Of a stretch of 64,000 nt of DNA, positions 45,778 through 55,970 are shown in pieces (positions within the stretch are counted from its first letter, which is position 1; each line of letters begins with the position of its first letter). Source of the stretch: Nelumbo lutea (Eukaryota; Streptophyta; Magnoliopsida; Proteales; Nelumbonaceae); NCBI GenBank assembly GCA_022828595.1, contig JAKGHH010000005.1:54059655-54123654 (forward strand), written 5' to 3'. Both the position numbers and the translations under genes were made by a program. The notes beneath the pieces were generated by a model. That model saw only the letters and a list, made by a program, of their open reading frames with translations, was not told the origin of the DNA and searched no databases.

Positions 45778-45898
45778 ATGCATAGGTAAATAAGCATGCA
45801 CTAAACAGAACAGAATGGCAAAACAGGATTCATATAGCTGACCCCATATAGTTGGGACAAGACTAAGATGATGATGATATGCATAGATAAATAAGCAT
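45778..45898 (+). mobile_element. Short retroposon with 20-bp target duplication
   Basis: ATGCATAGGTAAATAAGCAT (45778-45797) recurs at 45879-45898 with one change. The 81 bp between end in CCCCATATAGTTGGGACAAG, then ACTAAG and GATGATGATGAT, the short-repeat tail typical of RTE-type LINE or SINE 3' ends in plants. Long target duplication plus 3' short repeats is the hallmark of target-primed reverse transcription, here strongly 5'-truncated. Confidence 0.8.
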
Positions 45899-46239
45899 TG
45901 TAGGGTGGCATACACAATACACCTACACAAAGAGACATACACTAATAGGACATTCTTTATAATCATGAACTTTGATTTGTATTTTTTTTTTAAATAGAGC
46001 GAGAAATTTCTTAGCATCAAGATGGATAAAGAGAAGGCAGTACAATCACCTCAACATTGCCAGTCAACATAAAAAAATAATCAACTGCAACAAAGCTGGA
46101 ATTACATCAATTCTGATAAGCTGCACAGCAAAACTGAGCTACTTCGAGGAGCTCTTCCTCCTAAGAAAGAAGATAAGAAAGAAAGGAATTCTGGTAATGT
46201 TTTTCTGCCCTTCCTCAGACTTTCACAGAGATATTTATA

Positions 46240-46707
46240 CTACTGCTCCTCATGCATAACAACCTGATTTACCTGCACATTGGGGGGGGGGGGCGAATTA
46301 GTTATGCTGATGTGTCCTCCTGGAGTAGACAAATTTGATAGGGGTGCCACACGAGATATCTTTGGTAGATTGCCCGGCTGAACCGTCAGAACCTGAGATG
46401 GCTGAATCGGGGTCCTATCAGTCCCAACCCCCTTAGGAACAACCTTGTCCTCAAGGTTGAAATCTGGGAACTGAAGCTGAAGTTGGGACACACCTTCCCA
46501 AGTGGCGTCCTCTAGAGGGAGGCTTTTCCAATTAACCAGAGCTTGCTTGATCAGTCTAGCACCTGACTTCACCCACCTGAAGTCACTGATGGAATGGGGT
46601 TCTATCATGGAGGTTCCATCTTCAGAGAACTGGGGTAGACTGGAGATGACCTTAGCTGTTGAAGATAAGCAAGGCTTCAACAAGTTGACATGAAAGACAG
46701 GGTGCAA
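46240..46707 (-). pseudogene. Chromovirus integrase tail with chromodomain
   Basis: The frame gives HPVFHVNLLKPCLSS, then the chromodomain core ARLIKQALVNWKSLPLEDAT with WE after it, and ends FNLEDKVVPKG plus a variable tail rich in Pro and Asn. Such chromodomains guide integration to marked chromatin. A stop separates it from the main integrase at about 46730. Confidence 0.88.
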
Positions 46708-46731
46708 TCCTGGAGTCGGGAGGTAATCCAG

Positions 46732-47820
46732 TCAATATGCCACCTGTCCTATCCGCTCAAGCACCTTGAAGAGCCCAAAACACTGGGGTGCCAGCTTCTG
46801 CCAAGCGCACTGAGCTAGGGATGTCTGTCTATATGGCTGGAGTTTAAGGTAAACCAAGTCCCCTACTTGGAACTCCAGCTCCCTAAGTTTCTGATCATAA
46901 TATAACTTCATTCTCTGCTGAGCTTTCTGCAGATATAATTTAAGATCTTTCAACACCTCGTCTCTTGAAGTTAATTGTTCTTCCACTTCAGCAACAGTTA
47001 TGGGTCCTTTCTCATAAGGTAATACAGCTGGTGGGTCATGCTCATACACGATCCTGAAGGGCAGCCACAGGTCCCATTGTTTAGGTCTGTCACCAGTCAA
47101 GCAACATAGGTAAGTCTCTAAACAGCAATTGAGAACCTCAGATTGTCCATCTGTTTGAGAATGGTAGCTGGTTGTGTGCAACATCTTAACTCTTTGGGTT
47201 TGGAAGTAAGCCTCCCGAAAGTGGCTCATAAATAGAGGATCTCTGTCTGTTAGTATAATGTTAGGGGTACCATGTAACTTTGCTATTTCTTGGACATAAG
47301 CTCTAGCCACTGTGACTGCTATATGGGTGTAGTAGAGCTATGAAATGGGCATATTTGCTGAACCGGTCAACCACCACCAGTATTACTGACTTCCCATGAG
47401 ACTTAGGTAACCTGGTGATGAAGTCAATGGTTATGTCATCCCATACCTTTTCTGGTATTGGTAAGGGCTGAAGCAAACCTGCTGGAACTTGGGTACTATT
47501 ATACTTTTGCTGTTGACATGTGGAACATTTAGCAACATATTCCTTGATCATGGTTCTCATCCCTTTCCAGTAATAATGTCTGGATACCCGCTTGTATGTG
47601 CACAGAACCCCAGAATGACCTCCCACAGCTGAATCATGAAACATACAGACAGTTCCCCATAATAAACTGATGGATTTGCCACCACTAGTCTCCCCTTGTA
47701 AAACAAGGTGGAATCAACCATTGAATACCCAGGGACTGATGCTGGATCTCGCTGCCACTTGGACCTGATTTGTGTGAGGGCTGAATCATGTTGAGCCTCT
47801 GCTTTCACCTGTTCCAAAAG
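46732..47820 (-). pseudogene. Chromovirus integrase
   Basis: HHCC: HDSAVGGHSGVLCTYKRVSR with CSTCQQQK. Core: ITIDFITRLPKSHGKSVI (first D), LTDRDPLFMSHFRE (second D) and HSQTDGQSEVLNCCLETYL (E), so the D,D,E residues are kept. A frameshift near 47305 splits the reading at HFIALLHPY. GPITVAEVEEQL and VGDLVYLKLQPYRQTSL follow. Confidence 0.9.
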
Positions 47821-47880
47821 CTGGTAATGAGGTTGAGAAATCCCCAGTAAATGCAGTTCTTAAGCTCTGGAGAGAGTGTC

Positions 47881-48037
47881 TGTTATGTGCCTTAGGAGAA
47901 CTTACCCCTAAAAGCTAGCTGTTAGAGAGAGGGAACCCAAGCACATATATACCCCAGAACAGCATTCCATACTACCGATGTGGGATACCTCACATTAGCA
48001 TCCCATACTACCAATGTGAGACAAATGGATCGTAACA
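47881..48037 (-). mobile_element. Solo TRIM-like LTR inserted in the chromovirus
   Basis: A 157-bp unit begins TGTTATGTGCC and ends GATCGTAACA (5'-TGTTA...TAACA-3'), flanked by GTGTC and GTATC, a 5-bp target duplication with one change. Read on the minus strand it has TCACATTGGTAGTATGGGAT, then a partial repeat CCACATCGGTAGTATGGAAT, and AGCTAGCTTTTAGGGGT, wording I know from small plant TRIM LTRs. It interrupts the pol region between RNase H and integrase. Confidence 0.72.
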
Positions 48038-48039
48038 GT

Positions 48040-48510
48040 ATCTGCAACAGTGAACCGGTCTTGTACTCAATGTGGAAGTCATACCCCAATAACTTGTAGG
48101 CCCAACATTGCTATTCTGGGCTAAGAACTCTCCGGTCTAATAAGTGATGGATGCTCCTGTGGCCAGTTTGAACAGTGAACCTCCTTCCCGATAAATAGGC
48201 CCGCCATTTTTGAATGGCTAGTGCTAGTGTGATGGCCATGAGTTCCTTCTCATAAGTGGACTTGGACTAAGCCTGAGGTGACAGAGCCTTGCTGAAGTAG
48301 GCTATGGGCTGGCCTGGTTGCATCAGCACAGCCCCAATACCGCGGCTTGAAGCATTTTTTTCTACAACAAATTCCTTGGAAAAATCAGATAAAGCCAAAG
48401 TGGGAGGGGCTGTCACTGCCTGTTTGAGGGCCAGGAATGCCTGTTCAGCCTTATCATCCCACTCGAAAGTGTTTTTCTTCAGCAGCTGAGTTAGGGGGGC
48501 AACCACAACT
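48040..48510 (-). pseudogene. Chromovirus RNase H
   Basis: VAPLTQLLKKNTFEWDDKAE and LALSDFSKEFVVEKNASS with RGIGAVLMQPGQPIAYFSKA are typical. The first catalytic Asp (usually T-D-A-S) is Asn (K-N-A-S). Further down the frame is broken by stops (SKSTYEKELMAI-like words at about 48270-48240). Confidence 0.85.
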
Positions 48511-48689
48511 CCATACCCCTTAATAAACCGTCAGTGGTAGCCAGTTAATCCCAAGAAACCATGTAAGGCCTTCTAGGAAGTGCGACGAGCCCATTCCAGC
48601 ATGCAATTAACTTTTTCTGGGTTTGTATACACCTTCCCTCCCACAATGGTATGACCTAGGTAATGTACCTTGGTCTACCCAAAAGAGCA

Positions 48690-49480
48690 TTTAGTTGGCT
48701 TAGCATAAAGCCGGTGTAAACCAATATATCATCAAAAAGACCAAAATGAAATGGCGCAAATAAGGTTTAAAGACATCATTCATAAGCCTCTGAAAAGTTG
48801 AGGGAGCATTGGTTAAGCCGAATGGCATAACCAAAAGCTCATACCGACCATCTGTAGTTCTGAATGCTGTTTTATGAATGTCATAAGGGTATACTGGTAT
48901 CTGGTGATATCCTGATCTTAAGTCCAGCTTAGAAAAGAATACTGCCTGTCCCAGTTCATCAAATAACTCTTCGATAATAGGAATGGGAAACTTGTCCTTC
49001 ACAGTGATATGATTTAAAGCCCTGTAATCAACACATAGTCACCAGACCCATCCTCCTTGACTAAAAGGACTGGTGACAAAAATGAATTGTTACTGACAAA
49101 AATGAATTGTTACTGGGCTGCATGAATTTCTTTTCCAGCAACTCCTTCACCATCTTCTCTATTTCTAGCTTTTGATAATAGGGGTAATGGAATGGTCTTA
49201 CGTTTGTGGGGGCAGCTCCCGTGTGAAGTATGACTTTGTGATCATGAGTCCGCTCCAGTAGGAGGGACTTGGGTTCATAAAAAACATCCGAAAACTCTTG
49301 GAGTAGTTGTAGTTGCTGGACTTGTGTAACAACTAAATCTTCCCCATTATCCTGATCGGTCAACACAGGTTCTGGGCCCATTTGGCCCAAGTGTATGAAA
49401 GTGGGAACACCATAGTTCTGGCAACATTTCAGTATAGTCTTAGGGGAATCTATAGAGGTGGCCTTTGGTTCCAACCCTTG
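48690..49480 (-). pseudogene. Chromovirus reverse transcriptase
   Basis: RT begins after VRPFHYPYYQKLEIEKMVKE, with [34 protein letters not shown] and [20 protein letters not shown]. At the catalytic box the reading VFLMIYWF shows that one T of the run coding FFDD has been lost, shifting the frame exactly at the active site. A short local duplication of TGACAAAAATGAATTGTTAC lies at about 49073-49111. Confidence 0.88.
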
Positions 49481-49499
49481 GAGCTAATAGGGCACTCCT

Positions 49500-49618
49500 T
49501 CAATCGTGAACTCCGTGATGAGTTGGTTCCAATCACAAAACATGGGCCCCACTTTTCTTCACAGTTGTAACATAAGCCTTTATCCCATCGGGCCTGCATC
49601 TCAACCCACGGTAGTTTT
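49500..49618 (-). pseudogene. Chromovirus gag zinc-knuckle, interrupted
   Basis: KLPWVEMQARWDKGLCYNCE followed by EKW is a retroviral-type CCHC knuckle start. The reading on its N-terminal side ends at the Tat-2 LTR border (49619). The remainder of gag is not found on the far side of Tat-2. Confidence 0.75.
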
Positions 49619-50216
49619 TGATGAGGGCTGATTTGGCCCGACCTAGTAAGCAGCAGACACATGGACATAACCAGGTGATTAGATGCATGACTCAGCATTC
49701 TCGGCCACCTCGGTAGGTTGGGCCACCTCGGGTATCTCGGATAGCACTGAAACCCGAGTATCTTGGGATAACCCAGCTTGCTGAAGTGACACGTAGCAGC
49801 CTTCTAGAAGCTTGCCAGCTGTCTTCGAACCCCTCGGGATCATGCTGCGCAACCGTAGGCTTTACCCTCATCCCGCCTGAATCAGAGGGACACAATGGGC
49901 CTTATCAGCTAACACATTATCCACCTTCCGAAGCGGAACGGACTCCTATAGGTCGGACCGAAGATCTCGGGAGTGTTTCGTGAGACCCACGGCGGCCCAG
50001 CTACATAAGGGCATTAGCCCTTGAGACCTAGTTATGCGCGATTTAGTGCATTCTAGCTTTCAAGTTCTCAAGCTTTCAGCTCGCTACTTACATACAGTAC
50101 AAACTTAAGCATCGGAGCGACCTTGTCGGGCTAACCACCCTGGGTCCGACGGGCCTACTATAAAACCAACGTTCGAGCTGCCTTCCAGATAGGAGCATCC
50201 AGATCGCACACTATCA
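49619..50216 (+). repeat. Tat-2 5' LTR
   Basis: It is 598 bp, from TGATGAGGGCTGATTTGG to GCACACTATCA. A GTAGGTTGGGCCACCTCGGG-type motif is at about 49711-49730. The TATA-like word is degraded (TACATAAG), while the 3' LTR keeps TATATAAG at 59037-59044. Confidence 0.93.
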
Positions 50217-50235
50217 ATTGGCGCCGTTTGTGGGA
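50217..50235 (+). other. Tat-2 primer binding site
   Basis: ATTGGCGCCGTTTGTGGG directly follows the LTR and matches the Tat-1 site except for one base. Confidence 0.7.
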
Positions 50236-50313
50236 ATCGCGACAAAAAAGCTAAGTTCCTACCTTCTTTACTCGTATTCAACAACCTCAAGCAACACTGG
50301 AAAGAGTGTCGAG

Positions 50314-52330
50314 ATGACCGTCTCTAGGGGGCAAGAGAAAACCTCCACCAATCAAGAGTTCCCCACGGTTTGTATCGGCCAATTTACCATCCCCCTTACT
50401 ATCTAGGGGATTCCAACAGTACAGACCCAGCAACAACAATTTCACACCCAGCAGTTGCACATTCCGCTCCCCATGTTAGTACCACCTTTCCATTTCCTAA
50501 GCCCTCCGTTGTTCCTCCTGGGGTCGGGACTCAGCAGTTCGACAAGCTGGTGCAGAGTGTCAGGGTGATGCAACAGATTCACCAGTTTCAACAATACCAG
50601 CAGTATCACCTCTACCAACAATATCAACAGTAGTTTCCACCACTACATCCGAACCAGAACCAGAACCCTCAGCAGAGCAAAAGTTAGAACCAACCGCAGT
50701 AGAATGTGTGCCGATCTCCTCCTCGGGGTGTGGGGACATCCTAGGTTCCAACTCCTCGAGTCCGAACCCCACCTCGGGACAGAGTTGAAGGTCAACACAC
50801 ACCCTCACCTTCTTAGGGGGCGAACCAGAAGGATCGGCCTGAGAGCAATCATCACACCAAGACCAATCAGTAGCAGCACTCGTGGTGTGAAAACCGCGAT
50901 CCATAGGTCAGTAACTGCCGGCTCGAGGCTAGAGGCGCAAACTCACACCAAGACCCCCTGTCACTCACAGCAACTAGCACCGAGTTCGTGATCGTGAAGA
51001 TGCAAGTAACAAGAGCCAGCTCCCACCTCGCGACAGCTTCCGGGAACGGGACCGCACTAGAACCGAGGTGTTGGATAATACTGAGGTGAACAACACCAAT
51101 GTTGAAGCCACGAAGAAGCGACGTCGTCGCAAAACATGCCAAACATCAGCCAGGAACAGTCCATCGAAAAGCAACCAATTGTTGGCACCGAGCAGGGTGA
51201 GGAAGTGAACTCGACAGTTGCGCAACAGGCTCCTGTATTGTTGAGCTAGCCCTCCCTTGGCACCAGAAATACCCTCGACCCCAAGGCCATAAGGACTTAA
51301 GACACCCACACTAGAGACCTATGATGGGAAGTTTGATCCCAATGATCATGTCGATGGTTTCCAGTCTCAGATGTTGCTTGTCAAAGCAGATGAAGCAAGC
51401 ATGTGTGTAGCTTTTTCTACAACATTCAGAGGGTTGGCCAGGTTATGGTACATGAGTTTAGCACCGGGCTCAATCAAAAGTTGGGAGTAGTTTGTAGACC
51501 TGTTTACTGCTCATTTTATCACAAGTAAGAAGTGCCTGAAATCTACAACAAGCCTTCTGAACGTGGTCCAGAGGGAGAATGAATCAATCACGAGTTACAT
51601 CAAGTGATTCAATGAAGAATGCTTGCAAATACCCGACCTAGACCCAGCGGCTTGTCTCGCTATAGCACAAAAAGGAGTTTGGTAGGTCGAATTCTCTTGG
51701 CACCTCAGAGTGAACCCCCCAAAGATGATGGAGAAGTTCCTTGACGATGCTGACAAGTTCACGAGGATGAAAGAGTCCCTTGGGTCCAAGGTAGAGCTCC
51801 AACAAGGAGAAAAGAGGAAGAAAGATGATGAAGGCACCAACAACAGTAAACACCGGCAGCGGAAGAGCAAGTCACCAAAGAGAAGTAAGTCTTCATACAA
51901 GAGGAGCAAGTCCCCACCTCGGGGTTCCGGGTCAAGTCGACGATCTAGAACCCCTCCAATCCAAAGGACCACCTACACCCCCCTCAATGCAAAGCGAGGT
52001 GAGATCCTGATGGCAATCAAAGACACCGGCTATGTTAAGTGGCCACCTAGGATGCGAGGAGACCTTTTAACTACAAACCTGAACGTTTATTGCCACTTCA
52101 CCGCAACATCAGGCACAACACAAAAGGTTGTTGAAACCTCTAGAATGAGATTGAAGAGTTGATTCGCCGCGGGTACTTGAAAAAGTTCATCAAGCATGAG
52201 AATAAGGAGACGACAGACCGACAGGCCGACCAGAGGAGGGAAGCTCTAGAATCAAGTAGGAGGAATGATCAACAACAACCACCCCAGCAATAGCCACCAG
52301 AGGATAGGCCAATCCGCAGGGTGATCAACA
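50314..52330 (+). pseudogene. Tat-2 gag (degenerate)
   Basis: The ATG at 50314 opens MTVSRGQEKTSTNQEFPTVC and reaches IGQFTIPLTI before TAG. Later pieces include ETYDGKFDPNDHVDGFQSQM (about 51318-51377), EFLDDADKFTRMKE-like words, a Lys/Ser/Arg-rich linker (51800-51960) and YVKWPPRM. A knuckle equal in spacing to that of Tat-1 (YCHFHRNIRHNTKGC) needs a one-base shift near 52095. A Gln-rich stretch (50560-50630) parallels the QMQQFQQHQLQQHQ run of Tat-1. Confidence 0.83.
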
Positions 52331-52940
52331 TGATCACCGATGGGTCTATCGTTGTGGGGTGTAGCACAACAACAGGGAAGACCTTAGTTTGGGAGTTAGA
52401 GCATGAAGCTGAGAACCCACCGAAGCGACCTCGGGTAGAGGAGCCCATCTTCACTGAGGGCGATGTGCGTGGGATCCAATATCCACACGATGACGTCCTC
52501 GTCGTCAAGCTTGTAATTAATGACTTCGAGGTGAAGTGGGTACTGGTAGACTCCGGGAGTTTGGCAGACGTCTTGTTCCTGGAGGCATTTGACAAGTTGC
52601 AGTTGGAGCAGAAAGACCTGAAGCTAACAAACACGCCCTTAGTCGGGTTCAGAACGAGGTGGTTAGAACCCTTGGCCGAACCACAGTGCTAGTTGCAACG
52701 GGAGGGCATCGAACTAGAGCCACCACCCGAACAAGCAGAGGAGCGAGCTGCCCCAATGGAGAAGACAGTCCAGGTACCGGTTTTTGACGCCAAGCAGATG
52801 ACCCTCCAGATTGGCACTCTGCTAAGCGAACCACTTCAATTGCAACTAGTAAGTTGCCTACCCAATAATTTAGATGTTTTTTGCTTTGTCCGTGACAAAA
52901 ATGCTCGGCATAGACCCTAGCATAATAACTCACAAGCTTA
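52330..52940 (+). pseudogene. Tat-2 aspartic protease region
   Basis: VVKLVINDFEVKWVLVDSGS and LADVLFLEAFDKLQLEQKD keep the catalytic D-S-G. The second half (the IIGRP flap and later) is absent: after RTRWLEPLAEPQC a stop occurs and the text resumes in the linker before RT (LSEPLQLQLVSCLPNNLDVF), so about 300 bp present in Tat-1 are deleted. Confidence 0.82.
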
Positions 52941-52959
52941 ATGTGAACCCTTCAGTCAG

Positions 52960-54254
52960 GCCAGTTAGATAAAGAAAACGAAACCTCGCTAGGTCGGGAA
53001 ACTCCTCACAGTAGACTTCGTTAAGGAAGTCCAATACCCAAGCTGGGTGGCCAACCCTGTACTGGTGAAGAAGGCCAACAGAAAGTGGTGCATGTGCGTC
53101 GACTACATCGATATCAACAGTGCCCAAAAGACTGCTTCCCCCATCCTAGAATAGACCGCCTGGTAGACGCGACTTCGGGGCACGAGTTGTTGAGCTTCAT
53201 GGACGCTTACTCCGCCTACAACCAGATTAGGATGGACTTAGCCGACTAGGATAAAACAACTTTTGTAACCAAACTAGGGCTGTACTACTATAAAGTAATG
53301 CCCTTTGGACTGAAAAACATTGGAGCGACCTTCCAACGCCTTGTAAACAATGTTTTTAAGCCATTGATTGGCAATAAAGTTGAATGTTATGTTGATGACA
53401 TGGTCGTGAAGACCCAGTTTTCAAATTCTTTAATTGATGATCTAAATTGCGTTTTTCAAATTCTAAGGAAATTTAACATGAAGCTCAGCCCGAACAAATG
53501 TGTCTTTAGGGTCACGTCGGGTAAATTCCTTGGCTATATAGTGAACCAACGTGGCATTGAGGCCAACCCGGATAAAATAAAGGCCATACTAGATATGAGA
53601 CCACCCCAAAAAATAAAGGAAGTCCAAAGGCTAACTGGCCGAGTAGTCGCCCTAAACCGGTTTATGTCTAAATCGGCGGGCCAATGTCTACCCTTTTTCA
53701 AAGCAATTAAAAATAACAAGGACTTTGAGTGGAGCAAAGAGTGTCAGCTTGCGTTTGACGAGTTGAAAAAATATCTAAGTACACCACTGGTTCTGACCCG
53801 ACCTGAAGGAGACGAGCTGCAACTGCACCTCTCTACGAGTGATGAGGTGGTCAGCTCAATACTAATAAGAGAAGTAGACCGGGTCCAACAGCCCGTCTAC
53901 TATGTGAGCAAGGTTTTGCAGGCATCAGAGACCAGATATCACGACATCAAGAAGCTGGCCTACGCGCTAGTAATCGCAGCTTGGAAACTATGCCCTTACT
54001 TCCAAGCCCACACGATCGTCGTCCTCACCAACAAAACCTTGAGGCATGTCCTATTGGAGCCCAAGGTGTCAGGCAGATTGACGAAGTGGGCCATTGAGAT
54101 GAACGAGTATGACATCCGGTTTGAGCCACGTTCAGCACGCCAACCCCTGAGGTGGCTGAGCCAGTTAGTGCATCATAGGCGTCAACTAGTGTGGCGCCAG
54201 TCCCAGTCAGAGAAAACCCAACCTGAGACAAGGTGCCCTGGATCCACCACTTAG
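52960..54254 (+). pseudogene. Tat-2 reverse transcriptase and first RNase H
   Basis: The N-terminal RT half is frameshifted and stopped (53000-53290: PSWVANPVLVKKANRKWCMC, SFMDAYSAYNQIRMDLAD). From 53298 a 318-codon open frame holds MPFGLKNIGATFQRLVNNVF, the intact catalytic CYVDDMVVK, the connection domain and RNase H (YLSTPLVLTRPEGDELQLHL, IREVDRVQQPVYYVSK, AHTIVVLTNKTLRHVL). In the last motif the usual LTD has become LTN. Confidence 0.9.
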
Positions 54255-54700
54255 ACGACTCGTCTAATTAGCAAGGAAGCGATGTTGGACTCATACTGTA
54301 TGGGCCGAGTGAGGTGAAGCTGGAGTGCATTCTCCGGTTTGGATTCGAGGCATCAAACAATGAGGCTGAGTACGAGGTATTGATAGCCAGGATGAACTTA
54401 GTGAATGAGATCGTAGTATGCAGCAACTCCCAGCTGGTTGTGAACCAGGTGAACGACGAATACGAGGCTTGGAATCTTACGATGATGGCTTACCTAGCAA
54501 AAGTAAGGGAACTCTTGTCGACCTTCTCCTAGTTTATCTGACAAGTACCGAGGTCAGAGAACGTTGAGGCCGACGCATTATCACGGTTGGCAAACACGAA
54601 TGACAACACCATGAGGACGGTATACATAGAAGACCCGCCTCGGCCTAGCATTCTTGAGGGGGTAGAAGAGGTCGCTCCCGTGTTGCAAGTAGAACCGAGC
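54240..54700 (+). pseudogene. Tat-2 second (archaeal-type) RNase H
   Basis: RFGFEASNNEAEYEVLIARM, VVCSNSQLVVNQVNDEYEA and NVEADALSRLANT are aligned with the Tat-1 domain. The third acidic residue is lost (C-S-N-S here, C-S-D-S in Tat-1), and about nine codons are deleted before it. A stop interrupts the first strand near 54270. Confidence 0.8.
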
Positions 54701-54829
54701 TGGGTTGACCCGCTTGTTGATTATCTACTCCACGGGACCCTACCAGCAGACCGCAGCGAAGCTTGGAGGGAAGAGCATCAGTCAGCTTGGTACGTTATTA
54801 TTGACGGGCGACTGTACAGGAGATCCTCT

Positions 54830-55625
54830 ACACTCCCTTATGTTGCTTGCGACCTTTAGAAGCAAACCGGGTACTCCACGAGATCCATGAAGGCATTTGT
54901 GGAGGACACCTGGGGGGCAGGGCGCTCGCCCAAAAGGCGCTAAGGCAAGGGTATAATTGGCCCACCATGAAAGCGGATGCACTCGAGCTCGTCAAGAAAT
55001 GCGATAACTGCCAGAGGAACGCCAACATCCTTCATTAACCTACCACCGACCTGAAGTATCTGACCAGCCCGTGGCCTTTTGCTCAGTGGGGAATAGATAT
55101 TCTCGGTCCATTCCCACTAGCAACCGGTTAAAGAAGATTTTTAGTCGTGGCAGTGGACTATTTCACGAAGTAGGTGGAAGTCGAGCCGCTAGTAATAATC
55201 ACAGCTCGAAACGTGCAGAACTTCTTTTGGAAGAACATAGTCTGCCACTTCAGACTACCCAAGGTGTTGATATCGGGCAACGGGAAGCAGTTTGAAGATA
55301 TCAAGTTCCAAAACCGGTGTGCTGAGATGGGGATCCAACATAATTTCACTTTGGTAGCACACCCTCAGGTGAACAGAAAGGTCGAGGTGACGAACAGGGC
55401 CATCCTCCGCTGACTGAAAGCTCGCTTGGGGCGAGCTAAAGGGTTGTGGGTGGATGAGCTACCCAGTGTCCTTTGGGCCTACAGGACAACCATTAAGATT
55501 GCAACAGGAGAGACCGTTCAATTTGACGTACGGAACAGAGGCCGTAATCCCAACTAAAATTGAGGTGTCGACCTTACAACTTGAGGCGTACGATGGAGAA
55601 ACCAACTTGAAGAGGTACAACTTAT
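54830..55625 (+). pseudogene. Tat-2 integrase, C-terminally truncated
   Basis: HEIHEGICGGHLGGRALAQK and CDNCQRNANILH form the zinc module. The core has GIDILGPFPLATG (frame-shifted), LISGNGKQFEDIKFQN (second catalytic D replaced by G) and HPQVNRKVEVTNRAILR. After YDGETNLKRYN the homology ends. The DNA-binding C-terminus that is duplicated in Tat-1 is missing here. Confidence 0.85.
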
Positions 55626-55970
55626 GAGCTCGTAAGTTAGACATCCGCAAAAAAATTACCAAGTCCAGAAGACCACTGAGCTGGTCAGGGTGTACATAGG
55701 AGAGTGGATTATGAGTCGCTCCCAGACTCATACCCTACAGTGTCCACACACCTCAGCTTACATTGATTTCGGATTGTTCTTAACTATACCTAGCTCACCA
55801 GCTCGACACCTTAGGGTAATCTACACTTAGAACAAAATTAAATTTGCACAATTGTTCACGGAGTGGAGAACATAATGTACTTCATTACTTCATTGCAAAA
55901 AAGGGAGGCTAAGTACATTCAAAAAAAAAAAAAAAGAAAAAAGTGGAGAAAGGGGAAAGAAAAGAAAAAT
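55626..55970 (+). other. Tat-2 spacer after integrase
   Basis: Sequence unlike Tat-1, without a coding frame, ending in an A15 run at about 55921-55935. It may be a deletion junction or an inserted fragment replacing the integrase end. Confidence 0.4.

Larger units (their letters stand above)
46216..49618 (-). mobile_element. Chromovirus (Ty3/gypsy with chromodomain), truncated
   Basis: On the minus strand the order is gag knuckle (49600-49500, RWDKGLCYNCEEKW), protease/linker, RT (about 49240-48700), RNase H (48506-48267), integrase (47817-46732) and chromodomain (46707-46240). Numerous frameshifts and stops have inactivated it. RT wording such as [18 protein letters not shown] points to a Reina-like clade, tentatively. 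Its 5' part (most of gag, 5' LTR) is missing because Tat-2 inserted at 49618/49619 and the far side was later lost. A short LTR start with a TATA-like ATAAATATC seems to follow below 46240, but the LTR end could not be fixed. Confidence 0.9.
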
